Positions 51,100 through 59,194 of a DNA stretch of 64,000 nucleotides are shown piece by piece. The stretch comes from Streptomyces sp. NBC_01298. Its GTDB lineage: Bacteria; Actinomycetota; Actinomycetes; Streptomycetales; Streptomycetaceae. The notes under the pieces are model-generated. The model had not been told where the DNA came from. It ran no database searches and saw only the letters and a program-made list of their open reading frames with translations. Position 1 is the stretch's first letter. Every line of letters begins with the position of its first letter. The translations under genes were made by a program, and so were the position numbers. The stretch spans positions 5,084,001 to 5,148,000 of the forward strand of contig NZ_CP108414.1 in NCBI RefSeq assembly GCF_035978755.1, given 5' to 3'.

Positions 51100-51708
51100 T
51101 CATGCCAGGCCGCGCAGCAGCAGGTTCAGGCCGCCCTCGAATTCCCGCTCCTGGCTGACCGAGCGGGCGTCGCGCGCGGTGGCCGTCATGTACGGGAACT
51201 CCTCCGCGGGGAGACCGGCGATGGCGGTGGTCCCGGGGCCGGCCAGCGGCCCGAGGCGTTCCAGCTGCGTGGCGCCGAGCACGTACGCGATGAGCGCGCG
51301 CAGCGCGATCACCCGGTCCTCGGCCTCGACGCCGGCCTCGGTGAGGACGCCGAGCACGGTTTCCGACCAGCGCAGCCCGCTCGGCGAGCGGTGCCGGTGC
51401 GTCAGGGAGAGCGCCAGGGTGTCCGGGTGGGCGCTCATGGCGTCGCGCAGGCGGCGGGCCAGGACGGTGATCCGGCCGGGCCAGGGGCCCGGGGGCGGCG
51501 GGGTGCTGTCGACGCCGCTGAGGACGAGTTCCACGACGAGCGCTTCGAGTTCCTCGCGGCCCGGGACGTAGCGGTACAGGGCCATGGGGCTGGTGCCGAG
51601 CTCGGTGGCGACGGCGCGCATGGAGAGGCCGGAGAGCCCGTCGCGGTCGATGACGGAGAGGGCGGCGGCGGCCAGTTGGTCCGGGGTGTGGGAGCGGGGG
51701 CGCGGCAT
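51100..51708 (-). CDS. TetR-family repressor of the peroxiredoxin-like gene
   Basis: A 202-aa TetR regulator with helix-turn-helix RDGLSGLSMRAVATELGTSPMALYRYVPGREEL and a C-terminal domain of the TetR_C_1 kind. It is divergent from the peroxiredoxin-like gene. Two near-identical palindromic operators (51719-51741, 51748-51770) fill the gap, so it represses both directions. ATG 51708 is preferred; a longer upstream reading runs through the operators. Confidence 0.9.
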   Translation of the reverse strand: MPRPRSHTPDQLAAAALSVIDRDGLSGLSMRAVATELGTSPMALYRYVPGREELEALVVELVLSGVDSTPPPPGPWPGRITVLARRLRDAMSAHPDTLALSLTHRHRSPSGLRWSETVLGVLTEAGVEAEDRVIALRALIAYVLGATQLERLGPLAGPGTTAIAGLPAEEFPYMTATARDARSVSQEREFEGGLNLLLRGLA

Positions 51709-51718
51709 GACGGTTGAC

Positions 51719-51741
51719 AGCGTACGGCATACGCCTACGCT
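51719..51741. promoter_or_regulatory. TetR operator 1 with promoter
   Basis: GCGTACGGCATACGC core within AGCGTA...TACGCT. It overlaps a TTGACA hexamer (51714-51719) and TACGCT 16 bases later, a likely plus-strand promoter for the peroxiredoxin-like gene. Confidence 0.8.
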
Positions 51742-51747
51742 GGAGGG

Positions 51748-51770
51748 GTAGGCGTACGGCATACGCCTAC
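51748..51770. promoter_or_regulatory. TetR operator 2
   Basis: GTAGGCGTA-CGGCA-TACGCCTAC, a perfect 9-bp inverted repeat sharing the CGTACGGCATACGCCTAC core with operator 1, 22 bases before the next ATG. Confidence 0.85.
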
Positions 51771-51792
51771 GCCTGTCGAGGGAGGGTTTCCC

Positions 51793-52377
51793 ATGTTCGA
51801 ACCCGGTTCCGTGGTACCCGTACGCCTGCTCACGCCCCTCACGGGAGAGGCCGTCCCCGTGCCCGATCCCGAGCGGCTGGTCCATCTGCAGTTCCGGCGT
51901 TTCGCCGGCTGCCCCGTCTGCCACCTCCACCTGCGCTCCGTCGTCCGGCGGCACGCGGAGATCGAGGCCGCCGGCATCCGGGAGATCGTGCTCTTCCACT
52001 CCGCCGCGGAGGAACTGCGCCCGCACACCGCCGACTTCCCCTTCGCCGTGGTCGCCGATCCGCGGCAGCGGCTGTACCGGGAGTTCGGCGTCGAGTCCTC
52101 CCCGCGCTCCCTGCTGGACCCGCGCGCCTGGGGCCCGGTGCTGTGGGCGGTAGTCCGGTCGGCCGTCGAGGTGGTGCGCGGCCGGGAGCGGCTCCCCGCC
52201 CCGCGACAGCCGAACGGACGGCTCGGCCTGCCCGCCGACCTGCTGATCGGGCCCGACGGGACGGTGCTGGCCGCCAAGTACGGGGAGCACGTCTACGACC
52301 AGTGGTCCGTCGACGAACTGCTCCGGCTGGCAGCGGCGGCCCGATATTCCGTGGGCATCGGGGAAGGCTCCGCATAG
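51793..52377 (+). CDS. Peroxiredoxin-like (AhpC/TSA-fold) protein
   Basis: A 194-aa thioredoxin-fold protein. FRRFAGCPVCHLHLRSV gives a CxxC pair at the N-terminus of helix 1, followed by IVLFHSAAEELR and FAVVADPRQRLYREFGV; LIGPDGTVLAAKYGEHVYDQW closes the domain. This is the peroxiredoxin-like group related to AhpC. It probably reduces peroxides or serves as a disulfide oxidoreductase. A divergent TetR with two operators controls it. Confidence 0.85.
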   Translation: MFEPGSVVPVRLLTPLTGEAVPVPDPERLVHLQFRRFAGCPVCHLHLRSVVRRHAEIEAAGIREIVLFHSAAEELRPHTADFPFAVVADPRQRLYREFGVESSPRSLLDPRAWGPVLWAVVRSAVEVVRGRERLPAPRQPNGRLGLPADLLIGPDGTVLAAKYGEHVYDQWSVDELLRLAAAARYSVGIGEGSA

Positions 52378-52386
52378 GGTCCGCGC

Positions 52387-52869
52387 ATGAGCAGCGATCA
52401 GCAGGGCTTCGTACCGCCGGCGGAGATGTTCGAGGTGCCCGTCCGGCTCGTCGGGGAGGGCTTCCGGCTGGAGCCCCTCGGGCCCGAGCACAACGAGGGC
52501 GACCTCGCCGCCTGGAGCGGCAGCGTCGCGCACGTGCGCGCGACGCCCACCTTCCTGGGTGACTGGCCTCCGGAGGGAGGCATGAGTCCAGAGGAGAACC
52601 TCGCCGACCTGGTGCGCCACGCGGGGGACTTCGCCGAGCGGCGGGGGTTCACGTACAGCGTCCTGGAGGGGGAGCGCGACGGGGAGGGCGAGGTCATCGG
52701 CTGTCTCTACATCTACCCGGCGCGCGAGGATCCGGCGCGCGTGCGCGTCAGTTCCTGGGTGCGCGCCGACCGGGCCGCGCTCGACAAGACGGTGTACGAG
52801 ACCGTCCTGCGCTGGCTCGTCGAGGTCTGGCCCTTCGACGCGGAGCGCATCGACTACGCGGCGAGGTGA
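52387..52869 (+). CDS. GNAT-like acetyltransferase
   Basis: A 160-aa protein with GNAT features: VRLVGEGFRLEPLGPEHNEGDLAAW, FTYSVLEGERDGEGEVIGCLYIYP and RVSSWVRADRAALDKTVYETV. The canonical pyrophosphate-binding Q/RxxGxG/A loop is weak, so activity is uncertain. It starts nine bases after the peroxiredoxin-like gene and is likely in its operon. Confidence 0.7.
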   Translation: MSSDQQGFVPPAEMFEVPVRLVGEGFRLEPLGPEHNEGDLAAWSGSVAHVRATPTFLGDWPPEGGMSPEENLADLVRHAGDFAERRGFTYSVLEGERDGEGEVIGCLYIYPAREDPARVRVSSWVRADRAALDKTVYETVLRWLVEVWPFDAERIDYAAR

Positions 52870-52909
52870 TCGGCCGGTCCCCCGGTCCCCCGGGGCCGCC
52901 GCGGCCCCC

Positions 52910-53560
52910 TTACGCGCCCAGGTGCTCCAAGGGCCCCGCCGGATAAGGGGTTTCCGGCGGGAGCAGGGCCCGCGCCGCCTCCGGTTCACCGGAGCGGAGC
53001 AGGCCGTGGACCTCCCGGGCCAGCGGGGTGACATCGCGGACGGAGACCGTCCACTCGTCGGCGTAGGCGCGTGACATCGGCCCGGACAGGCCCAGTTGCA
53101 GCGAACGGTGCGGCAGCGGGTTCAGGTGCAGGTCCCGCTCCGGGTCCCACTGGACGCGGGCGGGGGCGGTGCGCAGCGTTCTCGCCCAGGCCTCGCGGTC
53201 GGCGTGCACGCCGGGGACGTAGTGCGACAGGCAGGCGCCGCTCAGGGCCCGGTCGAAGCCCGCGCGGGTGATCTCGACGGCGAGCACCGTCTCCTGGTCG
53301 GCCTTGGTGGCCCAGCCGCAGCGGTACATCATCCAGAGGAAGGACGGCTTGACCCAGGTCATCCGCTCGCGCTTCCAGGCGGGCGGGAAGCGGCCGTCCC
53401 GGGCGGCGGGCACCCCGATCCGGGGGTGGTAGGCCTGGTACACGGTGACGGTGCCGGCGGTGTGCGCGGCGCGGATCTGGTGGCGGGGGACGGGGTGGGC
53501 GGTCGCTTCGGACACGGTCGCTTCGGGCACAGTCGCGTCGGGCACGGTCGTTTCGGGCAT
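52910..53560 (-). CDS. DUF4291 domain protein
   Basis: A 216-aa protein that matches DUF4291 in pattern: QIRAAHTAGTVTVYQAYHPRIG, RMTWVKPSFLWMMYRCGWATK and HLNPLPHRSLQLGL. Function is unknown. The N-terminal 20 residues are a low-complexity VPDATVPEATVSEAT repeat that may be non-coding or a mis-set start; the domain itself begins near residue 25. It faces the GNAT-like gene and lies downstream of the WYL-protein gene. Confidence 0.85.
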   Translation of the reverse strand: MPETTVPDATVPEATVSEATAHPVPRHQIRAAHTAGTVTVYQAYHPRIGVPAARDGRFPPAWKRERMTWVKPSFLWMMYRCGWATKADQETVLAVEITRAGFDRALSGACLSHYVPGVHADREAWARTLRTAPARVQWDPERDLHLNPLPHRSLQLGLSGPMSRAYADEWTVSVRDVTPLAREVHGLLRSGEPEAARALLPPETPYPAGPLEHLGA

Positions 53561-53633
53561 GCCCCCAGGGTGCGGGCCCGCGCACCGCCCGGGCCAGGGG
53601 TTTTCCTTCCGCGGGTACGGAGCGGACCGCGCG

Positions 53634-56078
53634 CTAGATCTGGTCCTCCTCCAGTTCCGCGACCCCCGTGATCCGGTGCAGGGCGAAGGTCCGTACCTCG
53701 TCCGCCGTGTGGTCGTACCCGGTCACGAAGCCGCCCTCCACGCGCACCGGGGCGATGACCCGCTGGCTCGCCGCGCCGTCGGCGTTGACGTAGCCGATCC
53801 ACACCGCCGACCCGGTGAGCGCGGCCGCCTGCACGGTCGCCAGCGTCTCCGCCGCGCTCGTGCGCGGGAGTTCGCCGGGGCCGGTTCCGGGGCCGCTCGT
53901 CCCCGCGGCGGAGGCCGGCTCCTTGCGGACCGCCGTCGCCGCCAGGTCGCCCGCGCGGATCGCCCGTACGGCCGCCCCCAGCAGCGTCCGGTCCGGGACG
54001 GGAGGCCCGTCCGGTACCGGTACGGGCAGGGCGCGCGCCGGGGTGCGGTGGGCGTCGGCGCGGGAGACCAGGACGTCACCCGTACGGGATTCCGCGGCCG
54101 GGGCGTACCCCATGGCCCGCAACCCGTCGAGCAGCGCGGTCGGTTCGGCCTGCGCGGCCAGGACGGTCGGCGCGAGGCGGCGCAGCCCGAGGCCGGCGGA
54201 CCGCTTGTCGGCGAGGATCTCGTTCAGCATGCCGTCGTCGTCGCAGCGCACGTACGAGGAGGCCGCGCCGACCCGGAGGTGTCCGTGCCGCCGGGCCACG
54301 TCGTCGATGAGGTACGACAGCGGCTGCGGCACCGGGGTGCGGCTGTGCTCGGTGAGGAAGGACTGCAGGTCGACGGCGGTGTGGCCGGCGTCCAGGGCGC
54401 GTCTTACCGATCCGGGCGTGAACCGGTACACGGTGGCCCCGCCCTTGGACTCCACCTCCGCCAGCACGGCCAGCACCTCGGCGAGGGCCCGCCGCAGCGG
54501 CCCCGGAGCCACCGCCGTCAGGTCGGCCTGGAGCAGTACGTGGTCCACGGGCTCGGGCAGCAGCGGCGCGAGCAGGGGCGCCGGGTCGCGGCCCTCCAGC
54601 AGGGCCCGGCCGGGCGCGGCGAGCGCGCCCCGGCCGGTGACTCCGAGCACCTCCGCCTCGGTCAGCGTCCAGCGTGCGAGGCGGGCGCGCAGCTCGCTCG
54701 TCCCGCGCACCGGCCGCTCCCAGTCCAGGCGGGCGAGCAGCGCGGCCGGGTCGGGGGAGGCGCCCTCGGGGAGGGCGGCGAGCAGCCCGAGGATGCGGCG
54801 GCGCACCTCGGGGGCGGCGGAGCGGTCCAGTTCGGCGCCGAGCGCGGAGAGGGTACGCCCCTTCGCGTCCTGTTCGCCGACCAGCCCCGGGGTCCGGGTG
54901 GCGGTCAGCCAGGCCGCCGCCAGCACCGACCAGCGCTCGGCGGGCGGGACTTCGAGCCAGTCGTCGAAGGCGGGGGTCGGGGCGTACCGCTCGTCGGCCT
55001 CGCCGTCGCTGGCGAGCAGGCCCGCCGCGTAGGACAGTTCGATCCAGAACGCCGCCGACGGCTCGTCGGTGTCGAGCGAGGCCGCCGTCCGCTTCAGGTC
55101 GCGTACGGAGAGCCCGCCCGCGCGGAGCACGGCCGGACCGGTGTGCTCCCAGGACTTCACCAGCTCCTCGACCGTCGACAGCGCGGCCAGTGCCTGGCCG
55201 GCCGCGTTCGCGTCCACAAGCTGTGGACGGTGCTCGCGGTGCGCGGGAACCTCCGGGGGCAGCGGCTCCGTCAGCCGGTGCGCGAGCCCGCCGCGCAGGT
55301 ACAGGGCCACCTCGCGCGGCAGCAGCACCGTGCGCGCGGAGGCGGGCAGCAGCAGGCCCCGGTCGCGCAGCCAGCGCACCGGAGGCGTCGGATGGGGCGT
55401 CACTTCCCCGTACGGCGGGCCCCAGACGAGCCGGCCCAGCACCTGGTGGGCCTCGGCCGGAGCCTCGTCGAGCAGCGCCGACATCCGTACCGGGTCGGTG
55501 AACAGGCCCGTCAGCGCGGTCACCGCCGACACCGGGTCGTGCGTCGGGGGCAGCCCGACGGCCGCCACGATCTCCTGGATCCGGGTCGGCGACATGCCGG
55601 CCGTGGCCTCCGCGACGGTGGGGCCGAGCCCGGTCGGGGAGGGGCGCGTGGCGGAGGGGGCGAGCAGTTCGCGGGCGGTGCGGACCAGGCGCAGCCGTTC
55701 GTCGTCGCCCCAGACCAGGGCCTGCTCGCGCAGGGTGGCCAGGGCCCGGGGGAGTTCGGCGCGCGCCCCGTTGTCGGCGCCGGAGGTGGTGCCGGTGTCA
55801 CCGCTGAGCAGGGACTTCAGTACCGCGTACGGGCAGGGCTCCGGGCCCACCGCCAGCGCCTCGGCGGCCTGGAGGGCGAACCGGTCCAGGTGGTCCAGCG
55901 CGCGCACCACCGAAGCCCGCGTACCGGCCCGGGTGGCGAGCTGCGTCACGTCTCCGGGGACCGGGCTCAGCAGGTCGGGCCGGGCGCGCAGCAGGGCGCC
56001 GAGCCCGTCGTCGTCGCGGGCGCGCAGCGCTTCGGCGAGGGAGCGCGGAGCGCTTCCCGCGGTGCTCGGGTCAGGCAC
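53634..56078 (-). CDS. Helicase-associated (XPB/Ssl2-like, WYL) protein
   Basis: An 814-aa actinobacterial 'helicase-associated domain' protein. An N-terminal helical region (SLAEALRARDDDGLGALLRARPDL) is followed by a middle part with winged-helix repeats and a C-terminal XPB-like domain: LLQADLTAVAPGPL, GSVRRALDAGHTAVDLQSFL, YVRCDDDGMLNEIL, then a WYL-like end (VWIGYVNADGAASQRVIAP). It has no ATPase motifs. It may partner with the XPB helicase encoded nearby. GTG 56078 follows AGGAGG by nine bases. Confidence 0.8.
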   Translation of the reverse strand: MPDPSTAGSAPRSLAEALRARDDDGLGALLRARPDLLSPVPGDVTQLATRAGTRASVVRALDHLDRFALQAAEALAVGPEPCPYAVLKSLLSGDTGTTSGADNGARAELPRALATLREQALVWGDDERLRLVRTARELLAPSATRPSPTGLGPTVAEATAGMSPTRIQEIVAAVGLPPTHDPVSAVTALTGLFTDPVRMSALLDEAPAEAHQVLGRLVWGPPYGEVTPHPTPPVRWLRDRGLLLPASARTVLLPREVALYLRGGLAHRLTEPLPPEVPAHREHRPQLVDANAAGQALAALSTVEELVKSWEHTGPAVLRAGGLSVRDLKRTAASLDTDEPSAAFWIELSYAAGLLASDGEADERYAPTPAFDDWLEVPPAERWSVLAAAWLTATRTPGLVGEQDAKGRTLSALGAELDRSAAPEVRRRILGLLAALPEGASPDPAALLARLDWERPVRGTSELRARLARWTLTEAEVLGVTGRGALAAPGRALLEGRDPAPLLAPLLPEPVDHVLLQADLTAVAPGPLRRALAEVLAVLAEVESKGGATVYRFTPGSVRRALDAGHTAVDLQSFLTEHSRTPVPQPLSYLIDDVARRHGHLRVGAASSYVRCDDDGMLNEILADKRSAGLGLRRLAPTVLAAQAEPTALLDGLRAMGYAPAAESRTGDVLVSRADAHRTPARALPVPVPDGPPVPDRTLLGAAVRAIRAGDLAATAVRKEPASAAGTSGPGTGPGELPRTSAAETLATVQAAALTGSAVWIGYVNADGAASQRVIAPVRVEGGFVTGYDHTADEVRTFALHRITGVAELEEDQI

Positions 56079-56212
56079 GGTCGTCGCCTCCTGGTCGCGT
56101 CGGCCGGTCAGTCGGCCGGTCCCCATCCGGTCAACGGTATCCGCTGTGCCCCCGGCCGCTCCACGGGCGCACGCGCTACCTTCTGTCCAGGTGGCACGGG
56201 AGGAGCCGGGGC

Positions 56213-57145
56213 GTGGGGATCGAGAGCGACCATCTGGTCTACGAATATCTCAGCCGGGTCGGGGACTTGGCGCAGCGCAGGCAGCTGCCGTCGGGGGATC
56301 GGATGCGGCTGGTCGCGGGGCTGAGGGACGAGATCGACCGGCGTCGGGCGAAGTACGAACCGGAGACGACGGCGGCGGTCCGGCGCATTCTGGAGCGGAT
56401 CGGCACGCCGGAGGAGGTGCTGGACACGCTGTCGACGACGGGCGGGGCGCAGCCCGTTCCCCCGGCCCCGTTCGCTTCCTCCACCCCCTCCGCCTCCGCG
56501 GTGCCGGTGCAGCGGGGGCCCGCGCCGCCGCATCTCGCGGGGCTCGACGAACTGGGTTCCGGCGAGCGGCTGGAGCCCGACTGGTGGACCGTCGGGCCGG
56601 CATCGACGGTGGAGGGCTTCGCGGGCGGGATCGAGATCCCGGAGCTGCTGAAGGGGCCGGGCGGGGCGCGGGGTCCGGAGCCCGGCCCGGATCCGGAGGA
56701 TTCCGCCGAGGCCGCTCCCGGGTCGCGGCCCACGCTCAGGGGCTTCCTGCGCGAGCGGCGGCGCCGGGCGAAGGCGGAGGCGGCTCCCGCCGCGCCGGCG
56801 GCCGCGCCGCGGCCGAAGCCGTACGCCTTCCTGCTGCTCGCGGCGGTGACCCTGGCCGCGGGGGCCGTCTCCGGCTACTGGCTGCTGCTCGCCGCGGGCT
56901 GGCTGCTCGCGTACGCCTCGCGCGTGCTGGGTCCCGCGGAGCGGAAGTGGGTGGTCTTCGGGCTGCCCGGGGCGGTCTTCTCGGCGGCGGTGGTGTGGCT
57001 GTGGGGCCGCCTGAACGGCCGCTGGGGCGACGCCCTGGCCGACGACGCCCTGAGCGGAACCTTCCGGGACCTCCTGCCCTGGCTGGTCCGGCTCGCGGCG
57101 GTGTCCTCGGCGCTGTACCTGCTCTGGCGCTCCCGGCGCCGCTGA
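56213..57145 (+). CDS. Membrane protein with cytoplasmic N-terminal helical domain
   Basis: A 310-aa protein. A charged N-terminal domain (YEYLSRVGDLAQRR...RIGTPEEVLDTL) resembles the DUF1700-type HAAS regulatory domain that follows sigma-factor operons. Then a Pro/Ala linker of about 100 residues (GPGGARGPEPGPDPEDS) and four hydrophobic segments at the C-terminus (YAFLLLAAVTLAAGAVSGYW, WVVFGLPGAVFSAAVVWLW). Function is unknown. The gene is divergent from the WYL-protein gene. Confidence 0.7.
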   Translation: MGIESDHLVYEYLSRVGDLAQRRQLPSGDRMRLVAGLRDEIDRRRAKYEPETTAAVRRILERIGTPEEVLDTLSTTGGAQPVPPAPFASSTPSASAVPVQRGPAPPHLAGLDELGSGERLEPDWWTVGPASTVEGFAGGIEIPELLKGPGGARGPEPGPDPEDSAEAAPGSRPTLRGFLRERRRRAKAEAAPAAPAAAPRPKPYAFLLLAAVTLAAGAVSGYWLLLAAGWLLAYASRVLGPAERKWVVFGLPGAVFSAAVVWLWGRLNGRWGDALADDALSGTFRDLLPWLVRLAAVSSALYLLWRSRRR

Positions 57146-57273
57146 GCCCCTCCGGGGTCGGTGGCCGCTCCCTGCGGCGGCGTTGCCGGGGACCTGTCCC
57201 CGGACCCCTGCGCCTCAAGCGCCGGCGGGGCTGGGGTTGTGCCGGGGCTTGGTGGCTGCGGGTGGGGGCCGGT

Positions 57274-57406
57274 GCCGGGGGCGGGGTGGGGTGTCGGCCT
57301 GGACTGCATGATTTAGGCGCCCTGCCCTCCGCTTCGACAGGGCGTGGCGTGCTCTCGCGCCACACATCACGCTTTACGTCCCGGCCAACACCCCACCCCG
57401 CCCCCG
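57274..57406. repeat. Long inverted repeat enclosing small hairpins
   Basis: Arms 57274-57299 and 57383-57406 (GGGGGCGGGGTGGGGTGT type) pair at 22 of 23 positions. The interior contains CGCCCTG/CAGGGCG (57318-57344) and GTGGCG/CGCCAC (57344-57363) hairpins. It looks like a multibranched RNA or cruciform. Confidence 0.7.
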
Positions 57407-57446
57407 TCCCCGGCCCCGGCATGCAGCCCCCGACCCCGGGTGGGGG

Positions 57447-57478
57447 GACATTTCAGTCCCGGCCGGGGCTGACATGTC
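57447..57478. promoter_or_regulatory. 32-bp palindrome upstream of the HAD gene
   Basis: GACATTTCAGTCCCGG facing CCGGGGCTGACATGTC, 14 of 16 pairs matching. It lies 78 bases before the ATG and may be an operator or a transcribed hairpin. Confidence 0.65.
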
Positions 57479-57555
57479 ACCAAATTTCACCGCCTGGTAA
57501 GGCGAGGCTAAGTCTACGTTCCCGGCCGCGGTGCCCGGGTCGGCACAATGGAGCC

Positions 57556-58185
57556 ATGACTCCCGAGACGCAGCTGACCGTCGGGTTCGACCTCGACATG
57601 ACCCTCATCGACTCCCGGCCGGGCATCAAGGCGGCCTTCGAGGCGCTCTCGGCCGAGACGGGCACGTTCATCGACACCGCGCAGACCGTTTCGCGTCTCG
57701 GCCCGCCGCTGGCGCAGGAGCTCGCGTACTGGTTCCCCGAGGCGGAGATCCCCGCCGTGGCCGACCGCTACCGGGAGATCTACCCCGCCTACGCCATCGA
57801 GCCGACCCCGGCGATGCCCGGTGCCCGCGAGGCGGTCGAGGCGGTCCGCGCCCTCGGCGGCCGGGCGATCGTCGTCACCGCCAAGCACGAGCCCAACGCC
57901 CGCCTGCACCTGGACCACCTGGGGATCAAGCCCGACGCGGTCATCGGCTCGCTGTGGGCGGAGGCCAAGGCGACCGCCCTGCGCGAGTACGCCGCCCAGG
58001 TCTACGTCGGCGACCACGTCGGCGACGTCCGCGGCGCCCGTACGGCCGGAGCGGTGTCGGTGACGGTCCCGACGGGCCCGTGCCCGGAGCCGGAACTGCG
58101 CGAGGCGGGCGCGGACGTGGTCCTGGCGGACCTCACGGAGCTGCCGGCCTGGCTCGCGGAGTACGAGCGCACGCGGACGGCGTAG
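57556..58185 (+). CDS. HAD-family hydrolase (Gph-like)
   Basis: A 209-aa HAD phosphatase: motif I FDLDMTLIDSRP, a cap with TVSRLGPPLAQELAYWF, motif II VVTAKH, and motif III/IV in EYAAQVYVGDHVGDVRGA. The second motif I residue after Asp is Met rather than Gly, a variant (DxDMT) seen in some HAD groups. Phosphoglycolate or nucleotide substrates are possible. ATG 57556 is preceded by AATGGAG. Confidence 0.85.
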   Translation: MTPETQLTVGFDLDMTLIDSRPGIKAAFEALSAETGTFIDTAQTVSRLGPPLAQELAYWFPEAEIPAVADRYREIYPAYAIEPTPAMPGAREAVEAVRALGGRAIVVTAKHEPNARLHLDHLGIKPDAVIGSLWAEAKATALREYAAQVYVGDHVGDVRGARTAGAVSVTVPTGPCPEPELREAGADVVLADLTELPAWLAEYERTRTA

Positions 58186-58206
58186 CGGACCGTTTGAGCG
58201 GGAGGC

Positions 58207-58479
58207 CTACGCCTGCGGGGCGCGGGCCGCCGTGCGCTGCGCGGCGGCCGACCGCAGCACGCCCGCCGCCGAGATCATGAAGCCGACGCCCATGAGCATG
58301 CACACGGCCCACGCGTACGAGGGGAACGGGTCCGTGTCGAGGAAGAGCGGGGCCATCGTGGCGAGCGTGGCGACGGCGCCGACGATGAAGACGATGCCGC
58401 CGGCCTTGACGAGCGCGTCACCGGGGCGGGCCGCGTCGGGGTCCACGGGCTCGGGCTGAGGCTGAGGAGTAGGGGTCAC
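58207..58479 (-). CDS. Small membrane protein, two hydrophobic segments
   Basis: A 90-aa protein with a Pro-rich cytoplasmic start (TPTPQPQPEPVDPD) and two hydrophobic helices (GGIVFIVGAVATLATMAPLF and AWAVCMLMGVGFMISAAGVL). It resembles small conserved actinobacterial integral membrane proteins of unknown role. GTG 58479 is chosen. Confidence 0.65.
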   Translation of the reverse strand: MTPTPQPQPEPVDPDAARPGDALVKAGGIVFIVGAVATLATMAPLFLDTDPFPSYAWAVCMLMGVGFMISAAGVLRSAAAQRTAARAPQA

Positions 58480-58731
58480 CGGGCCAGGGTAGTTCCCCGC
58501 CCCTCGGACGACCCCGTCCGGTGGGCCGCACCCGCGGATCCCGCGGATCCCGCGCGCCCGAGGAGGGGCGCGAACGATACCGGCCAGTGCTCCTGGCCGG
58601 TATGGGTGGAGCAGCTTGACGAGGGGTAGATAGACGGCGAGGCTTCGGGCAATGGCAGGCAAGAGCAAGCGCTGGATAGCCTGACCTGCGGGAACAGTGG
58701 TTTGGCTGACTGGTGGAATGGGGTGCTCGCT

Positions 58732-59115
58732 TTGCCTACCGGCAAGGTCAAATGGTTCAACAGCGAGAAGGGCTTCGGCTTCCTCTCCCGCGACGACGGC
58801 GGCGACGTCTTCGTTCACTCGTCCGTGCTTCCCGACGGGCTGGACGCCCTCAAGCCCGGCCAGCGCGTCGAGTTCGGTGTCGTCGCGGGGCAGCGCGGTG
58901 ACCAGGCGCTTTCGGTGATAGTCCTGGATCCGGCACCCTCCGTCGCGGCCGCGCAGCGGCGCAAGCCCGACGAGCTCGCGTCCATCGTGCAGGACCTCAC
59001 GACCCTGCTGGAGAACGTCACGCAGCAACTGGAGCGGGGCCGTTACCCCGACAAGGCGCACGGCGGGAAGATCGCCGGCATGCTGCGCGCCGTGGCCGAC
59101 CAGCTCGACGTCTGA
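58732..59115 (+). CDS. Cold-shock-domain protein with C-terminal helical extension
   Basis: A 127-aa protein: a cold-shock domain (GKVKWFNSEKGFGFLSRDD, DVFVHSSVLP) followed by a 60-residue helical extension (KPDELASIVQDLTTLLENVTQQLERGRYPD). Members of this Streptomyces family probably bind nucleic acid and oligomerise through the extension. TTG 58732 is the likely start because homologues begin with the PTGKVKWFN segment; GTG 58723 and ATG 58702 are alternatives. Confidence 0.85.
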   Translation: MPTGKVKWFNSEKGFGFLSRDDGGDVFVHSSVLPDGLDALKPGQRVEFGVVAGQRGDQALSVIVLDPAPSVAAAQRRKPDELASIVQDLTTLLENVTQQLERGRYPDKAHGGKIAGMLRAVADQLDV

Positions 59116-59127
59116 CCCTCGCGCACG

Positions 59128-59165
59128 ACCGTGCCCCGCCGCCCGTCAGGGCCGCGGGGCATGGT
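59128..59165. terminator. Bidirectional terminator between cold-shock and mqnD genes
   Basis: A 17-bp stem with few mismatches (ACCGTGCCCCGC... with ...GCGGGGCATGGT) and a 4-nt loop, between two convergent genes. Confidence 0.8.
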
Positions 59166-59194
59166 CATGTCCTACGGCCTAAGGGCCTGCGGGC

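Larger units (their letters stand above)
57146..57555. other. Structured intergenic region before the HAD gene
   Basis: 410 bases without a gene. From left: one copy of the dispersed terminator repeat (CGCCTCAAGCGCCGGCGGGGCTGG, about 57209-57232), an 83-nt interior flanked by a long inverted repeat, and a 32-bp palindrome at 57447-57478. The promoter of the HAD gene should lie near the right end. Confidence 0.6.

Noticed and set aside
55069..57555. Upstream part of a 1038-aa plus-strand reading frame
   Set aside because: Only the last 209 codons, from ATG 57556, are a real HAD protein. The rest is antisense to the WYL protein gene or runs out of frame through the membrane protein gene.
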